64,000 bases of DNA, from NCBI GenBank assembly GCA_023014335.1, contig JAECYW010000006.1, forward strand, positions 558,001 through 622,000, written 5' to 3'. This document shows positions 23,535 to 35,884 of this stretch, piece by piece. Both the position numbers and the translations under genes were made by a program. The number at the start of each line of letters is the position of its first letter. The first letter of the stretch is position 1. This DNA is from Galerina marginata. Lineage: Eukaryota; Basidiomycota; Agaricomycetes; Agaricales; Galerinaceae. The notes under the pieces are model-generated. The model did no database searches. It was given only the letters and a program-made list of their open reading frames with translations, and was not told the DNA's origin.

Positions 23535-25508
23535 CTAGTTAAGAGGTGCCTTGCTATGCTTGGGAACCGCTGACCACAGACCCGCTGGTGTACGACCAGC
23601 CTTCTTGAAGTTATCCCGCTGCTCTTGAGTCAGAGCCATCCAGCGTCGCCGTTGATCGCGATATGTATTCGGCGGGATCTTCTTACGAAACACGGTGAGG
23701 AGCCGTTCATCAAGAAGGGTCTTCAATTCGTTGACTTGATGAAATCCCATGGACATATCGATCGCATACATTCCTGCAGGCCACCGCTTTGATGTTTCAG
23801 GGACGTGAATTGACATTGTCGGTGACATGGGACAAGGCGAGGCCATTAATGAGATGGTTGGGGAAGGACTCGGCGAAAAAGGAGGAAGAGGCAGGCGATG
23901 AGAAGTGGGGGAGAAAGGAGGAGTAGGGGAGAAAGGAGGAAGAGGGAGGCGATGAGGAGTACTTTTAGTATCGAGGCGCTGGCGTTGAGATGGTCGGGGG
24001 TTGACATCGGCATCTTCTTCAACCTCCCGTTTTAGCCGCAGCGGTTCTTTGCGGGTAACAAAAACCACCTCGTCGTCGTCGTTGTCATCGTTGTCCGAGA
24101 CATAATGTACAAGGTGCGGTGGGGGCACTGCCTTCCTTTGTTGAAGCTGCTTCTTGATACTGGCGCGTTCAGCAGTCATGTTGTGCCGAAGATGAGTGTC
24201 CTTCCTCATGGACTGCTGGATGTAGTCGTCGAGGCCAAGGCACTCCGTTCCCAGGTGCCGGAGAAGGAGGAAACCATCCTTTTTGACAGTGTGAGGGTAA
24301 GACCGAGTGCAGGTGATCCACTGCGAGCTCCGCGTGTCAAAGTACTCCAAAAGGAAAGCCTGGATGTCAAGCTCTTCGCAAATGTTGACAGCATCCATCA
24401 AGATCCACTTTGGCCAAAGTGGACAATCATGGATGGCCCGCCGCTTCGGTGGCTTTCCATCCTACAAAAATACTTAGTCTATCTTGCAAGGAAATCAAAG
24501 CAAGGACATACCGTATGCCAGAATACAAGGGAAAAGGTATTGTTGAGGTTGATACGGTTGCGCCGCTTGGGCTGCTTTGTGTTGTCCACTTCCGGCCGCA
24601 TCCAATCCTCAGTCATATGCGCCTTAATGCCTGGTTTAGTTGCTGATGCTCGATATGGCATGGTGCGAACGGCTGTTGTGGGTTTCATTGATGGTCGTAA
24701 GAGGGGTGTGGCAGCCGGTGTGTGTGACCCAGAAGGAAGACCTTGAAGACTTGCGGAAGGAATAGTTGGTGAAAAAGGTGAGACAAAGAGAGTATCTGAT
24801 TCTGAAGGGACTCGGGAAGATGACGCTGAGCCGTTAACATGGGGGGTAGCGCGCGCCATAGCCAGAGATGCAGCAATGGTGGCCTGATACTGCTCTTCCT
24901 CGTCGTCTTCAAGCTGTAGCGCCTGCGCATTCTGTAGACGGTCGACCTCAGCACGTTGCTTTTCCTGCTCGAAGAAAATAAGGACGGGATCATGTGCAGT
25001 CATGGCATTGAGACCAGCGATATCGTATGCATCGAAAGGAGGGAGGTCAGCGGCCAGAGCCGGTGCGGTGGGTACAGCCAGTTTGCCTCGCTGCTTGAGC
25101 GTGAGCTTGTCAAAACTATGGGCCCGTAAATTGCAGTCCGGCCGCAGTGGGATGCAACATTGCTTGCACATGCGACGCAAACATTGCGTGCAGCCACGGC
25201 GTTTGCATCCTGACCTCGCACAGTCAATACCCCGAGATGATGGGGGACTATCCTGGGTGGCCGAAGGCAATGGAGGTAGCGACTGAGGAGGCGGACGGGG
25301 ACAAGCGGACTTGGGGAACGTATAATGGTAGTTACAGGAAATACACTTCGGTAGAGATTATCAGTTTAGATGCGCAACGCGTTTTTTAAACACTTACATG
25401 GATGTAATAATGCCCAGGTGAATTTCCACCTTTCGCAAGCTTGACCGGAAGGTGGCATCCACAATTAATGCATGCACAAGGCCCATTGACATCGTGTTGG
25501 AGAGGCAT
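23535..25508 (-). CDS. Cys-rich protein convergent with the KDZ gene, 3 exons, 623 residues
   Basis: Exons 25508-25398, 25345-24512 and 24461-23535 (1872 nt, all introns phase 0). The ATG at 25508 opens a first exon with CACINCGCHLPVKL and HYYIH. Exon 2 begins CISCNYHYTF and then a second cluster (CARSGCKRRGCTQC, MCKQCC), so at least a dozen Cys could bind zinc. Next come a UIM-like acidic segment (EEQYQATIAASLAMARA), a Ser/Pro-rich linker, a conserved-looking core FWHTDGKPP with CPLWPKW, a tandem Pro-rich repeat (HRLPLPPFSP twice), and a C-terminal segment MYAIDMSMGF through YRDQRRRW. I recognise this order from unannotated Agaricomycete proteins found among transposon-rich loci. The function is unknown; DNA binding is an inference from the Cys clusters. 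Its stop lies 200 bp from that of the KDZ gene. Confidence 0.75.
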
Positions 25509-26719
25509 TATGCGAGTGACTCGGAATTCTTATGTGAACGTGAGGGGTCGTAAAGCTCGTGATAAAATGTCGAATTAAGGAGATAGAGTATCGTATGACA
25601 ATTAGGGTATCGCGAAGGGGGAAAGCACGACGGCGGCAAGACCACCACTGACGGCGTGGAGAGGAAAGACGAACTCTGAAATTAGAAGGAAAACATGTGC
25701 ACGTGCCTCGCGTCGGATGTTGCCGCCGCCTGCACTGCCGGTGAACGACGCCGGTGTTTCCAAATCCCAGATTCTTTGCAGTCATTATGTAAACCAATCA
25801 CGTGGTAGTTGAACTTTCTAATTTTAACATTCCAAGTCTCAAAAACGGTTAATCGATCACCTTCACTTAACTTCCATGCCATTCGTCGTTCCTGCTTTCC
25901 AGTTCGCGCTCGACGGTTGATTTACTCTCTAAGGTGATCTGTCTCCTCGCTGTGCCCCAATATAACTCATCCGTTCCAAAGCTTCGCCGACTCGGGTATC
26001 GGGCTCTCCGTACTTGACGAACTTGAGAGGATGGTGGTTTAGCCGGCTGGAATTTCGATTTTTCCTATTTTAAGCTCGACTGCAACCGACGTTGTGCATA
26101 TCAACTACTGGCGTGATGATCTCATGCTTGGAAGTGGACCAATTTTCAAGCACTTCTGCCCTTGCCAACGGGCGCCGCTATTCTACCAATACTCATCTTA
26201 GCCTGTGGTGATCCCCTCCGAGTCGTCCTTGGAACCCGCATCGTATACTATGACATAATCAACTTAGCCGTCGAGGTGATAACTCCGACCATCGCACGAG
26301 ACTGACAAGTCGACGACAATCTGGTTCGGATCGAGCGACCGGACTAGCTTGGCAGGGCCAGACACGGCTCGGAGAGCGGCACATGGCCATTCCGTCCACA
26401 AAATGAAACATTAATTCCGTCCGGGTTTAAACAAAATTACGTGCCTTGGCGTTTACCGTCTTTACGATGGCACAATAACGTGGTTGTAGGAACACTTCAA
26501 CTTACCTCCATTACTCTCGGCGGCCTCCCATAGACTTTTCCTGCTCTGAAGGATGTTTTCTCATCCGCCTAGGAGTCTATCGCACCCGGACTCGCGATGA
26601 GAAAAGATCGCCGGAGCTCCTTTCTTCAATGGTCGCGTCGCTGGCTCTCAAAACACATGCACCTGGTCGACTATTAAATGCGAGCCCTCTGAAGTGGTAC
26701 TTCGTCCTTTGAACGTACG
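25509..26719. other. 1.2-kb intergenic stretch, nothing recognised
   Basis: Lies between divergent starts at 25508 (minus) and 26720 (plus), so it probably holds both promoters. No coding content or repeat was identified. Confidence 0.4.
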
Positions 26720-28323
26720 ATGGCTTCCTCTTTTATTTTGAGAGGCATTCAAACAACACGTTATACTCGACGTACGTATCTTGAATCCTGAATGGATTTC
26801 AGTCACTCATATATCTGGACTTAGTGGCGTCAAACGGGATCATCTTTTACGAGCAGCGTAAGTCCTGTATTCGCTTGCTTTATGGATATCAATTTCATTG
26901 AATAGAAACTCTTTCGATAGTGATCACCTTTGACCGCGAAGTGAGTCGCTCTTCCATATCTCTGCTTATGCAGTGCTCAGTTCAGTCGCCCGTGATAGGT
27001 GAATACAATTTGGGCGAGTAACGTTTTCCTTATCTATTGATGCTTCTAATGAAGTTGAAACAGAAGAGCAAGTGGTCATTCGTCAAAGTATTGTTTCTCG
27101 CGGTATGTGGCAAAGAGAATCCACCCTTGTTAACCGATTTTCTATCTTTAATCCCAGAATCGTTACTATGGATTAGCTTCAGCAATGTAAGTTACATGAT
27201 TCAACGGAAACTCTCGCTGACGAGACTTCAGATTCAACACATACGGTATTTTGTTCAACTTCAGTGGTTCTGACCACACGTTGAACTGTCGACACAGCGT
27301 TCTTTTCCCCTACCCTTTCTAATAAAGTGAGTTTACTTTCCTATATAACAAATTAACATCATCCTAACCGCTTTGTCTGCAGCTGTGCGTTTATATTGGG
27401 CCTCCAAATTCCGTTCAATAGACTAATCCTACGGTTCGATTCACGATAGGTGTACGTTTCTCTGCACTAAACAATCTTGAATTTTCAATCTGACCGTTAT
27501 TCAAGGCTTTCGATACTATCAGTGGGAGGGATGGACAGGTCTACTCGGTTGCATGCTCGCGGACAGTAAGTACTTGCTCTTCTTTTCGCTGTCACTGCCG
27601 CTATACTGAATCCTTGTCAAGTAATCCTGCAAATACGAGTATACGCCCTTTATTCGAAAAGTAAGATGATCACCGGGTTAATAGCCGGTTCCTTCATACT
27701 TTGCTTTTCGGCATCTGGATTCATGATGGGCTTCGGCCTGAGGGGTTTACCCGGTACGCACGACGCTACGGTTTTCGAACTTGTGGTTAACCAAAGCGCC
27801 CAAACGCAGCGACTGCACGCGACATCGTTGGGGGAAAGTTCTGCTTAACTCAGAGGGTCCCGACCAATTTTTTCGTCTTCTGGTTACCAATGCTGGTCTT
27901 CGAAATTCTGTTATGCGTCTTGGCCGTGGTCCGCGCCTACAAGTCATACCATGAAACCGGCAGGACGATCTACGGCCAACGTCTCTTCGACATTCTCATC
28001 CGCGACTCGGTGCTGTATTTTCTTGCGTAAGTTTTTCCTTTTGACCTATGATTAGTTAAAATGGCTCATTGGTAATATAGAATTGGAATCACATATCTGA
28101 CTTGCTTCGTTGTATGGATCTTAGAAACGGTAAATTTCGTAACAGCTATTTTTTGGAAGGAGATCTGAGGTATACTCCATAGAACATTCTTATCGAAGCG
28201 CCGATTGGGTTTTCTTTGGCGATTTCGTGTACGCTCGGTAACCGCATGATCCTCAATCTCCGCAATGCCAACGACGAAAGAGGCCAACAGGAAGTCTTCA
28301 TACCGCTGAAGGCTGTTAAATAA
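26720..28323 (+). CDS. DUF6533-type seven-helix membrane protein, many short exons
   Basis: The ATG at 26720 opens IQTTRYT, then spliced pieces give LASNGIIFYEQ, LITFDRE, VNTIW, SKWSFVKVLFLA and NRYYGLASAM. This matches the DUF6533 pattern: RY, a helix, an E-V-x-x-IW step, then KxLFLxNRY. Later exons encode YQWEGWTGLLGCMLAD, IRVYALYSKSK, two helices around FFVFWLPMLVFEILL, YGQRLFDILIRDSVLYFLA and a final IEAPIGFSLAISCTLGNRMILNLRNA-like end, stopping at 28323. Exons are as small as 20 nt (26921-26940). The family is large in Agaricomycetes and looks GPCR-like in topology, but no ligand is established. Joins near 27260-27490 were not resolved, so a lesion there cannot be excluded. Confidence 0.75.
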
Positions 28324-29834
28324 GACGACGTACCCTTACGACTACTCGAAGAGGTGTTGATTGGGTAGTGGACGCTGGTTTCGTAATATTACATTGCTCT
28401 GGTTCCCTTCCCTTCCACATTCAACACGAGCACATTCAAATTGTTTCTCTAGCAATTTATAACCTAATTATAAGCGAAGAAAATTTATGTTGAGGCGAAG
28501 TGTGTCAAATAAAAAACCTTAACAAAACTTTACGGGTAGGTAGATGGCACATTTACAGCCGTCTTACCGATGCAAATTTAATTATGTGCGAGTAGTCATT
28601 CCGTCGGCCATATAAAGACAAACCTCCTCTCGTATATTACATGGGTCTCAATATTTTGATTCTTGAGTTTGGAACGTCGTTGAAGCTCGGAGATTGAGGT
28701 CATATTTTCCACTTCATTAACGGCTGAAAATTCATTGGGTACTTAGGACCGTAACTTTTAAGATGTTGTGGATCGTACACAAATCGTATATGTCCGTAAT
28801 AAAGCACTTACCACGTTTTAGTCCCTCCCGGATGGAAGTGAATCATTGCTTTCCAATTATATCTCTTCCAAGGGTTTATAATAAACCTTCATGTCTTCAA
28901 GTTTTCTTCTTAGTACGGCTGTCTACTTTCGTCAAGGAAAATGACAGAATATTCCACGTTAATCACCTTTCCGATACGAACCTATCTGCAGTGCTATTTA
29001 GAGTATCCTCTGTGGGGGGTTTTTAGGTCGCATGTTTCAATTTTGCTGCATTTCTCATTGTCCAGTACCACTGTCAAGGTAATTTTATTTATACGGGGCC
29101 CTTAAAATTTAAATGTATAACTAGAGTATGTATGTAAGACGTAGGAGATCCTATTAGTAATTACCCAACAACTCCCTGCGAACGCCTCTGAGTCGGTGCC
29201 AGTGACCGTTTTGAACTTGCTGCCGCCGCCATGCCGTGCCTCGGAAATCACCGGTGCCTACTTGAAGAAGATCAAACGTCATCTATTCCTCCACTGTCAT
29301 CGACCTCACCGTTATTTTCAGATCCCCTACAACAACTTTCAACCTCCAGGATGTCCCATGGCTTTCTCTTCAACCTTCTTACATTCACATCCCCAATATG
29401 CATCCTCCATCACGCTCCTCACGAACGACAAGGTCAAAATGTAAGGTTCAAAATGTTGGATGTTAGCCCACTATAGGATAGCTAATGTATGGGGCGTAGT
29501 CAACTCTAGTTCGTCGCCTCACTATCCATTTGCACCTTATTTCTCTTGCCAACGCGCTCTCCTAGCATCTCCCCTGCCCCTTCACGACATGGAAGCTAAC
29601 TTAGCGTTGATACATCCGGACAGAGGACGAAGAAAGTGGGAAAAAGGTAGACATCAGTAGACCTTGGCCTCGTCTATTTGAAAAGGCTCGCACCTACTTC
29701 TGCCCCTGCTCGTACTTCAGCCTGTTCCGCCTAGGCAGCTCAGCCGGGGTTCTCTCGCGAACACGTCATCGTCGGTTCTCCACGTTCATGGAAGAGCGTT
29801 GGTGGTGCTGGGATTGAATGTACTCACGCTATGG
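28324..29834. other. Intergenic, AT-rich then CT-rich; nothing recognised
   Basis: 28324-29170 is AT-rich with no coding content. From about 29170 the composition switches to the CT-rich style of the nearby repeat family, and the text may belong to a longer, decayed version of it. Confidence 0.35.
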
Positions 29835-30705
29835 TTTCGTTACAGAATTCTTCCCTCGCCCTCGACCATCTTCAAGCTGTCAGCGTCTCAGGGGCCACCG
29901 TAGACGCAAACCACTCTCAAAACAAACGCGAACTATCATCAATCTCCGTCACCTACGCTACATCCCAACTTTACCCTTATTTCCTCTAGCCCGTCTCTCT
30001 TCGTCTCAAAGTCAAGGAGCTTAAGACGAATACAACCACGAGCTTTGGAGCTCCCTCCTAAGTCTTTCTTCCCCCTCTTCACCCGAATCGATTTCAACCT
30101 TGCTCTCTTTTCTTTACGTCGGCAGAACCGTCGCGTCGCGGGGCCCGGAGCAACGTCGAAGCCTGCACCAACAGGTTTGGCATGATCTGAAGGAACGAGT
30201 GTAAATGGTGCTCCATCGCCGAGCGCTACATCTAAGTCACATCAGTGTTGTAGCCCCGTTCAGGCCGTCCTGCTTTTTTCTTCCTCCTCTACGCCGCAAT
30301 GGAGTATAGTCACGATGCTCGTCTGGTTCACCTATCCATATCGAGCGCATCGGTTTCAGCACTGGCTTCAGCACCAGCTACGGCAACAGCACGCCGATTC
30401 CATTCACGTTTCCGTCTTATCCGCTGCATAAGGTCCAACGTTCTCCATAGGATTTAATCCCGAACGTATCCCTCGGATGTATATCCTGTTCGTCATTGCA
30501 TAATTCGCATCATCTTACCCCATGTTCTCGCCAATGTCACCACCATTGTTCATCGTCATTACGGGAATTTCAACACCTCATTTTCGTTCCCTTCTCTTCA
30601 AACCTTCGTTCTTTTCAGTAGCAGTAGCATCTAGATCTTGAGGCTCAAGAATACGCGCACAATTTGATCTTCAGCATCGCACTCTCGATACGCACCATCA
30701 TTTAC
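29835..30705 (+). repeat. Dispersed repeat family B, copy B1
   Basis: Aligns by eye with 38640-39685 in direct orientation. Landmarks are AATGGTGCTCCATCGCCGAG (30205), CGCAATGGAGTATAGTCACG (30294), CGAGCGCAT near 30345, and GGCTCAAGAATACGCGCAC (30640). Composition and CT-rich phrasing are like repeat family A, so both may be branches of one old element. No coding capacity is shared between the copies. Confidence 0.7.
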
Positions 30706-31300
30706 GGACATAGCAGGTCTGCACCTGCTCTTGTCTGACTCCTTTCCGTTCTCAATCCTCGACTCAGAATGACGGATTATTGCAGCGATTTCCTCCTTAA
30801 TTTCCGTTTACACTTTCCTCTTCGCTTGTCCCGGTCAAATTTTGTCTGCCTCGTTTCTATCAGTTCGTCATTCTCTTGCATGTGTCAATAAGTCTACATC
30901 CTATGGTCTTACATCTGGCTGCTGGGTGAAAGGTCAAATGTTTTACGAAACGGTAAGTATTATAAGCGAATATCCATTGTTTTCGTGCCAAATGGGTCGT
31001 GGCACATGCCATATGCTGCGTCTCATTAGTCATACACTCTACCTTGTCGCTATGAAACTGCTCTTTGGTCGTTCTTCGTTACTGCGTTTCCAAGCAATCG
31101 TGCTGCCACTCAGTACTCATCCTTGAACCTCACAGTTAAAGTAATCACCACGTACGACCGTTTAGCACTTCCACAACTAGTTTCCCATTGAATTTCACGC
31201 AAGTATACACTCGTCGGTGCCCTCGTAACGAAATATAAACCCAAATGCAAAGCGAATGAATGCAGGAACAGCTAAATTAACGACCCAAGAATCCGAAAAA
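30706..31300. other. Intergenic, nothing recognised
   Basis: 3-prime side of the small secreted protein gene (minus strand, stop at 31301). No repeat or gene was identified. Confidence 0.35.
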
Positions 31301-32297
31301 TTAGACAACCTTGGCGAGAGCTTGGACCTGGGCTTTCTCGGCGGCCGTGGCGCCTGGGACATTCTATCGACGAAGCAGATGGATTGTTAGCAGATTTCTC
31401 GTTGGAAGATCAACCAAAGGCGCAAGAAATTTTCGGAAAGGCGGAATGAAAGGAAGGGGAAAGTAAACAGACAGGGAGAAATAGTAAACAGAAATAAAAT
31501 GTAAATATCGTACCTTGAGCACCTTGCCGAGTTGATGTTCCACTGTTCCTGCAGCAGAGACCTTCTTCCCTAACGCCTGGTTCGCGCGCGCGATCTGGAA
31601 CTGGAGGAAGAATTTGGGTCCCTTGAGTTTGTTTAGGATGCTGCTACCGCTGGTTTGGGACTATGGTCGTAAAAAGTGGTGGAAAAACGTCAGTGAGAAA
31701 AACGTGAAGGGAAAAAGGATACTACGTGCCCTAACACCTGACTCAACGGCAAGGTAGACATTTAGCTGGTTTTGCAGCAAGTTCAAGTCTGCAGTTTTAG
31801 GATCAGCTGGCGTCTTGAACGTCGCCCTATAAAACAGGAACACAGTACAGTTAGAACGCAAAGCTTTACGAAGCCGAGATCTCGAGAAAGCTAGGCTGGA
31901 ATAAGAGGCACTCACAACGCGAAACCCAGCGGCGAGCTCTTCGACTTCTGGAAGTCGATACTGCTGAAAGAAATACCGCCAGAGGTGACGTCTGGTACGC
32001 CAGTAGTAACTTGAACCTAGATTTCAGAGCGAGCGTAGGAGCAACTTATGAGAAAAACAAAATTGAAAGGAAGTCAGGCTTACTTTGTTGTTACACGTTA
32101 TGGACTTGGCGAGCGTCGAGAGGCCATCGGCAACTTCTGCCGGGAGGGTTGCTTTGCCGGTAACAAAGCAAGGGTTAGCACGAGTGACGAGGGGGGCTGG
32201 AGATACTTTTAGCTCGTGATAAATCAGACAGGAAAGAAAACTCACCAGCAAGTCCAACGGCAGCGAAGGAAGCAATGAGGATCGACTTGATGAACAT
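31301..32297 (-). CDS. Small secreted protein, basidiomycete-specific family, 6 exons
   Basis: Starts at the ATG at 32297. A signal peptide MFIKSILIASFAAVGLA precedes the mature start APLVTRANPC. The first two exons are 32297-32246 and 32196-32084. The mature part has two Cys (ANPC and ITCNN), then VQVTTGVPDVTSGGISFSS, DFQKSKSSPLGFAL, a helical stretch LLQNQLNVYLAVESGVR, KLKGPKFFLQFQIARANQA, and VEHQLGKVLKNV near the end. I recall similar small secreted proteins in many mushrooms without a known role; hydrophobic-surface binding was considered but not supported. The fourth intron keeps the family frame only if it begins at a GC donor near 31741. The alternative GT donor two bases after SER-ALA codons breaks the frame. 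Confidence 0.8.
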
Positions 32298-33025
32298 CTT
32301 CAAAAATCGGATTCGGATTGGGTAGTCAATAAAATAAGCTTGCAGGATTCAGGGGTGAAATGAATGAATGTGGAACCGGTCCAAAAACGAAGGTGACTGC
32401 GAAACAAGCACAAGTGCTGAAACTGGGGAATGGAAGAGAAGTGGAGGGAAGGGAAACTGGGCGACGCGCGCCGGGCGAGGTTTTTATATCATTTCCCGTG
32501 AAGAGTGGAAGCGACGAGGAGACGCGAGGAAGCTAAGTGGGTGGGCATGACGATCGGCGTTTTATGTCCACGCCAAGTTCTGTCAGCGTGGTTGGCCGTG
32601 AGATAACGTTCCTGGAATTTGCGGCACAGGTTCCCCGACATCCTGCCATTTAAGTAGTCGATGCTCATGATCCCTACATACCGCTCACTTCCGAGTTACT
32701 CGAAAACAGGGAGGCAGTCGGAAAGAATTATGAGACGGAACAACCTAAAGACGTTTGTACGATTGAAAGTGATTGTGTGATTCAGACGATTGCCCAGCGA
32801 TTGACATTGAGATTAGACTTTAATTCCAATTGTATAATCGGCGTGGTCCAAAGAGGCGTATGTATCTGCTGTGGAACGCTGCACTGATGGCGTCGAGAGA
32901 GAAAGATAAAAATAACCGTGGGAATTTACTGCATTTTTGTTTGATCGACGTTGATAACAGCCCGCTGGACACCCTCGACGTTGGACATGCTCAGACGTCC
33001 TCTGCCTCAAAAAGAACTCGCAGCT
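32298..33025. other. Intergenic promoter region of the secreted protein gene
   Basis: Upstream of the ATG at 32297. Small overlapping frames on both strands, none recognisable. Confidence 0.35.
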
Positions 33026-33332
33026 GTCGTCCCAGGAATTCACTTGCACTCCTTCCGCCCCCACTTTGCTGACTTCGACATGCTATCCCAGTATCTGCGC
33101 GTCGACAAGCTGCCGCTGTGCTTCCTCAAAGGCCTCAAACCTCAATATTCAATATTCAAACTTCAAGCTTCAAGCTCAAGGCCCCGACATTGCCACATTG
33201 CCGACCTGCTCCTCTCCTTAGTCCTTATACTCTCACATTTTCGCTCTTTCCGGCCCTCGGGAGTCGGTGAAGATTCAGCTACCCTACTTTGGCGAGGGAA
33301 TCATCGTTACGCTGCCTGCGATTGAGGGAGCT
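33026..33332 (+). repeat. Tandem duplication, first unit
   Basis: Shares TTGCTGACTT, TCCCAG and a long matching end (GGTGAAGATnnAGCTACCC ... CGTTACGCTGCCNNCGNTTGAGGGAGCTG) with 33449-33672, in direct orientation about 420 bp downstream. The second unit lacks a middle segment rich in CTTCAA. No gene is evident. Confidence 0.6.
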
Positions 33333-33448
33333 GCATGCATGTCGAATCTATCAATTTTGGAACCTCTTCTCGGTCGTACTACGTGGTTATCCCTTCCTTT
33401 CTTGCTATTTTGTTGCCCTGAATTACCTAGGACGGCTCACTGCTGTGG

Positions 33449-33672
33449 CCCAGGATGCTCTCGTACTCCTTCCGCCTCTACTTTGCTGACTTTGAGTTGC
33501 TATATCAGCATCTGCCTGTCGACAATCCGCTGCTGTGTGGCTGCTCCAGGGCCAACTCTTCTCGGTAGTCCCACTCGTCTCTCATTGACGCTTGTTATGG
33601 CCCTCGGTGAAGATGAGCTACCCGACGTTGGGCAGGGGAATCGTCGTTACGCTGCCCACGGTTGAGGGAGCT
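33449..33672 (+). repeat. Tandem duplication, second unit
   Basis: Partner of 33026-33332. The best match is at its end (CCCTCGGTGAAGATGAGC, then CGTTACGCTGCCCACGGTTG). Confidence 0.6.
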
Positions 33673-33726
33673 GAGCCTGTACTTAGAGTACGTGGGACTG
33701 ATGGGTTGATATCCTAAGTCTCAGTC

Positions 33727-34050
33727 GTGCTACGGTGTCTGGAAAAACCCAACGACTTGGAGAAGAGCTATGACGATATTATTCTAGCTGATAGGGACAA
33801 AGAAGAAACTTTGAACGAGGGAAAGGCGAATATGGACGCTCAACCTAAGCCTGACCCCAAGAAATCGGAAACAGCATCTGTGGGACGTGCGACACGTTCT
33901 GCATCAAACAAGACAGCGACAACACTAAAGAAACCTCTCCAAGCTCTCGAAGAGTTTGAAGCTGAGAAGTCTACTCGAGTAGTAGCCGTCAGCAGTTCAC
34001 TACACTGCCCGAAGATGGCGTTAAGCAAGTCAACTATTATCCCCTACGGT
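33727..34050 (+). other. Possible exon, charged low-complexity peptide
   Basis: An open stretch encodes a Lys/Glu/Asp-rich segment (DDIILADRDKEETL, then GRATRSASNKTATTLKKPLQ) ending at a plausible donor (CCCTACG|GTAAGA, about 34049). Composition looks coding-like, but I find no start with context, no downstream partner exon and no family. It may be a fragment of a decayed gene. Confidence 0.3.
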
Positions 34051-34203
34051 AAGACGGGGTGTGTAAACTCACATCATACGTCACCGAGCATGCTGATTTA
34101 CCTCCTTTTTTCAGTTTTCTACGTCTACCTTCGGAGTATCGCATCTGTAGCGCTGGTGTTCATGTACGTCACATATCGCAATCCCGTCACTCTTTTCAGG
34201 TAG

Positions 34204-35884
34204 TAACAACCCCTTCCCCAGGACGATTAAACCTGCCCAACTTCTCTTTCTGACGCTCGTGGTCAATCGGAACACACCATACTGATCTTTGACACGATAC
34301 ACGTACCTTTTGCCTCATTTCTTCGCTTTCTTCTCATTTCGACGAAAAGAAAGCTAAGATACGGTGCGTCCTTGAAATCTCCATGAATGGTGCTTGTTTT
34401 TAGTGTTGTTTTCTCTTGTAAACGCTCCCAGAATATTCTTCGACGTGTTTTGCGTCAACTAACTCCCCACCGTCGAAGAGGTTTAAAGCCACTGCCATTT
34501 CTCCTGGTATATTCTTCTTCAGATTACAATATTAACTCGGTAAGTAGCTCTGAATTATTTCTTCGCTGGCTTCGGCCCTGCTTAATCCTGCCTTTTCCAG
34601 TAAACTCTCACCCTGCCATCTTTCTCCCCGTACCCTGTAAGCTTTCTCTGCTTAAATACTGTTTAACGACTTTACCATTTCATGTATGACCTAGGACCAA
34701 CAAACCTACCCACTTTTCCTTCCGAAGTTTGTGACAAATCGAATGCACCCCACTGATCTCGGGCTCGCATGCATGTATAGTTTGCGTCTTTGCTTCACCT
34801 CGTTTCCCTTTTTGACTTCAAAGTAAGCTAACAGACGAACTAGCCAATTAACGCAAATGACGATGCGTGCGTGCACCATCCAGATAATATTCTTTGCAAA
34901 TGTAACAATAAATGCGTTTCTCTCAGAGTTAAATAATTTACTATGTCAGCGTACTTCTATCATCTTGTTTACCTACAGTGAGCGGCGTTCAAAGCGAATT
35001 AAAACACCGTCGACGCCTGAAAGGTCAATGCACAAACTGCGTGGAAGGATCAAACGGCGTAAAAACACCATAGATTGGATTTAAAGGTTTCTCCGAGCCT
35101 CAGAAATTATTCTTCTATGGTTATCGCCCCAGAATCACCAGAAATAGCAATCTTAAGACCTAAATCCTCGAAGTCTACTAGCCAACACGAAAAAAGCCTT
35201 TGAGTATACTTTTATTATGCTCTAAAATGTCTTATTGTTGATGTAAAAAGATAATACTAACTCTTTGTACTGAATCAGTGAAGAGTCTAAAGCATTTTAA
35301 CAGGGGCCACAGGAAAAATTTACGTCGCAGGTTGAATGCTTGCGCAAAGTAGCGCACGACTCCGGTATGAGTTGAGCGAGAGCTGCGCACGAGTTGCGCT
35401 ACCTAGCGCAGACATCAACGCAGACCGCTCCTACTTAATGAAGGCGTCATTGAAAATAGGCAAATCAATTTAAATTGTGGGACTTATGTTTAAAGGGAGT
35501 GTATATACTAGGCTGGGTTCCCTTTTTTCGCCTTTCTTTCCAAGTGGGCACGGCTTTGGGCGAGGACGTGATTTAATGGGAACAACTTCTTTGACCGGAT
35601 GGTCATCAAAAATCGAGTCCGAGAATAAAAATAAGACGGGGTAAGGAAAACATGGACCCTCCGCTCAAGAGTCCGTTCCAAAGTTGAACTTTCACACGTA
35701 AGAAGGAGATGTGGGTGTCGCTATCTACCACTACTAGCAAGTTCTCGTTTTCTAATTTCCCCGGTTCTTTCCCCAATCAATTATCTCTGAGACGTAAAAT
35801 ACCGTCTCGGGGACTGGCGGGACGCACAGTTGTCAAGTGTTTATTCTAAGCGTAGGATGGTGAGCTCGTAAGCTTGGATTTCGG
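34204..35884. other. 1.7-kb intergenic stretch, nothing recognised apart from a hairpin
   Basis: AT-rich with short frames only. It contains the inverted repeat at 35349-35401 and is the 3-prime flank of the minus-strand gene ending at 35885. Confidence 0.4.
35349..35401. repeat. Inverted repeat GTAGCGCA / TGCGCTAC
   Basis: An 8-bp perfect inverted pair lies at the two ends, embedded in a GCGC-rich patch inside AT-rich DNA. CACGA occurs near both arms in direct orientation. It may be a short palindromic repeat or a MITE remnant; transcription is not indicated. Confidence 0.4.

Noticed and set aside
31301..32297. Hydrophobic-surface-binding (HsbA-like) assignment
   Set aside because: The size and signal peptide fit, but the motifs (VTSGGISF, KLKGPKFFLQFQ) belong to another small secreted family as far as I can recall.
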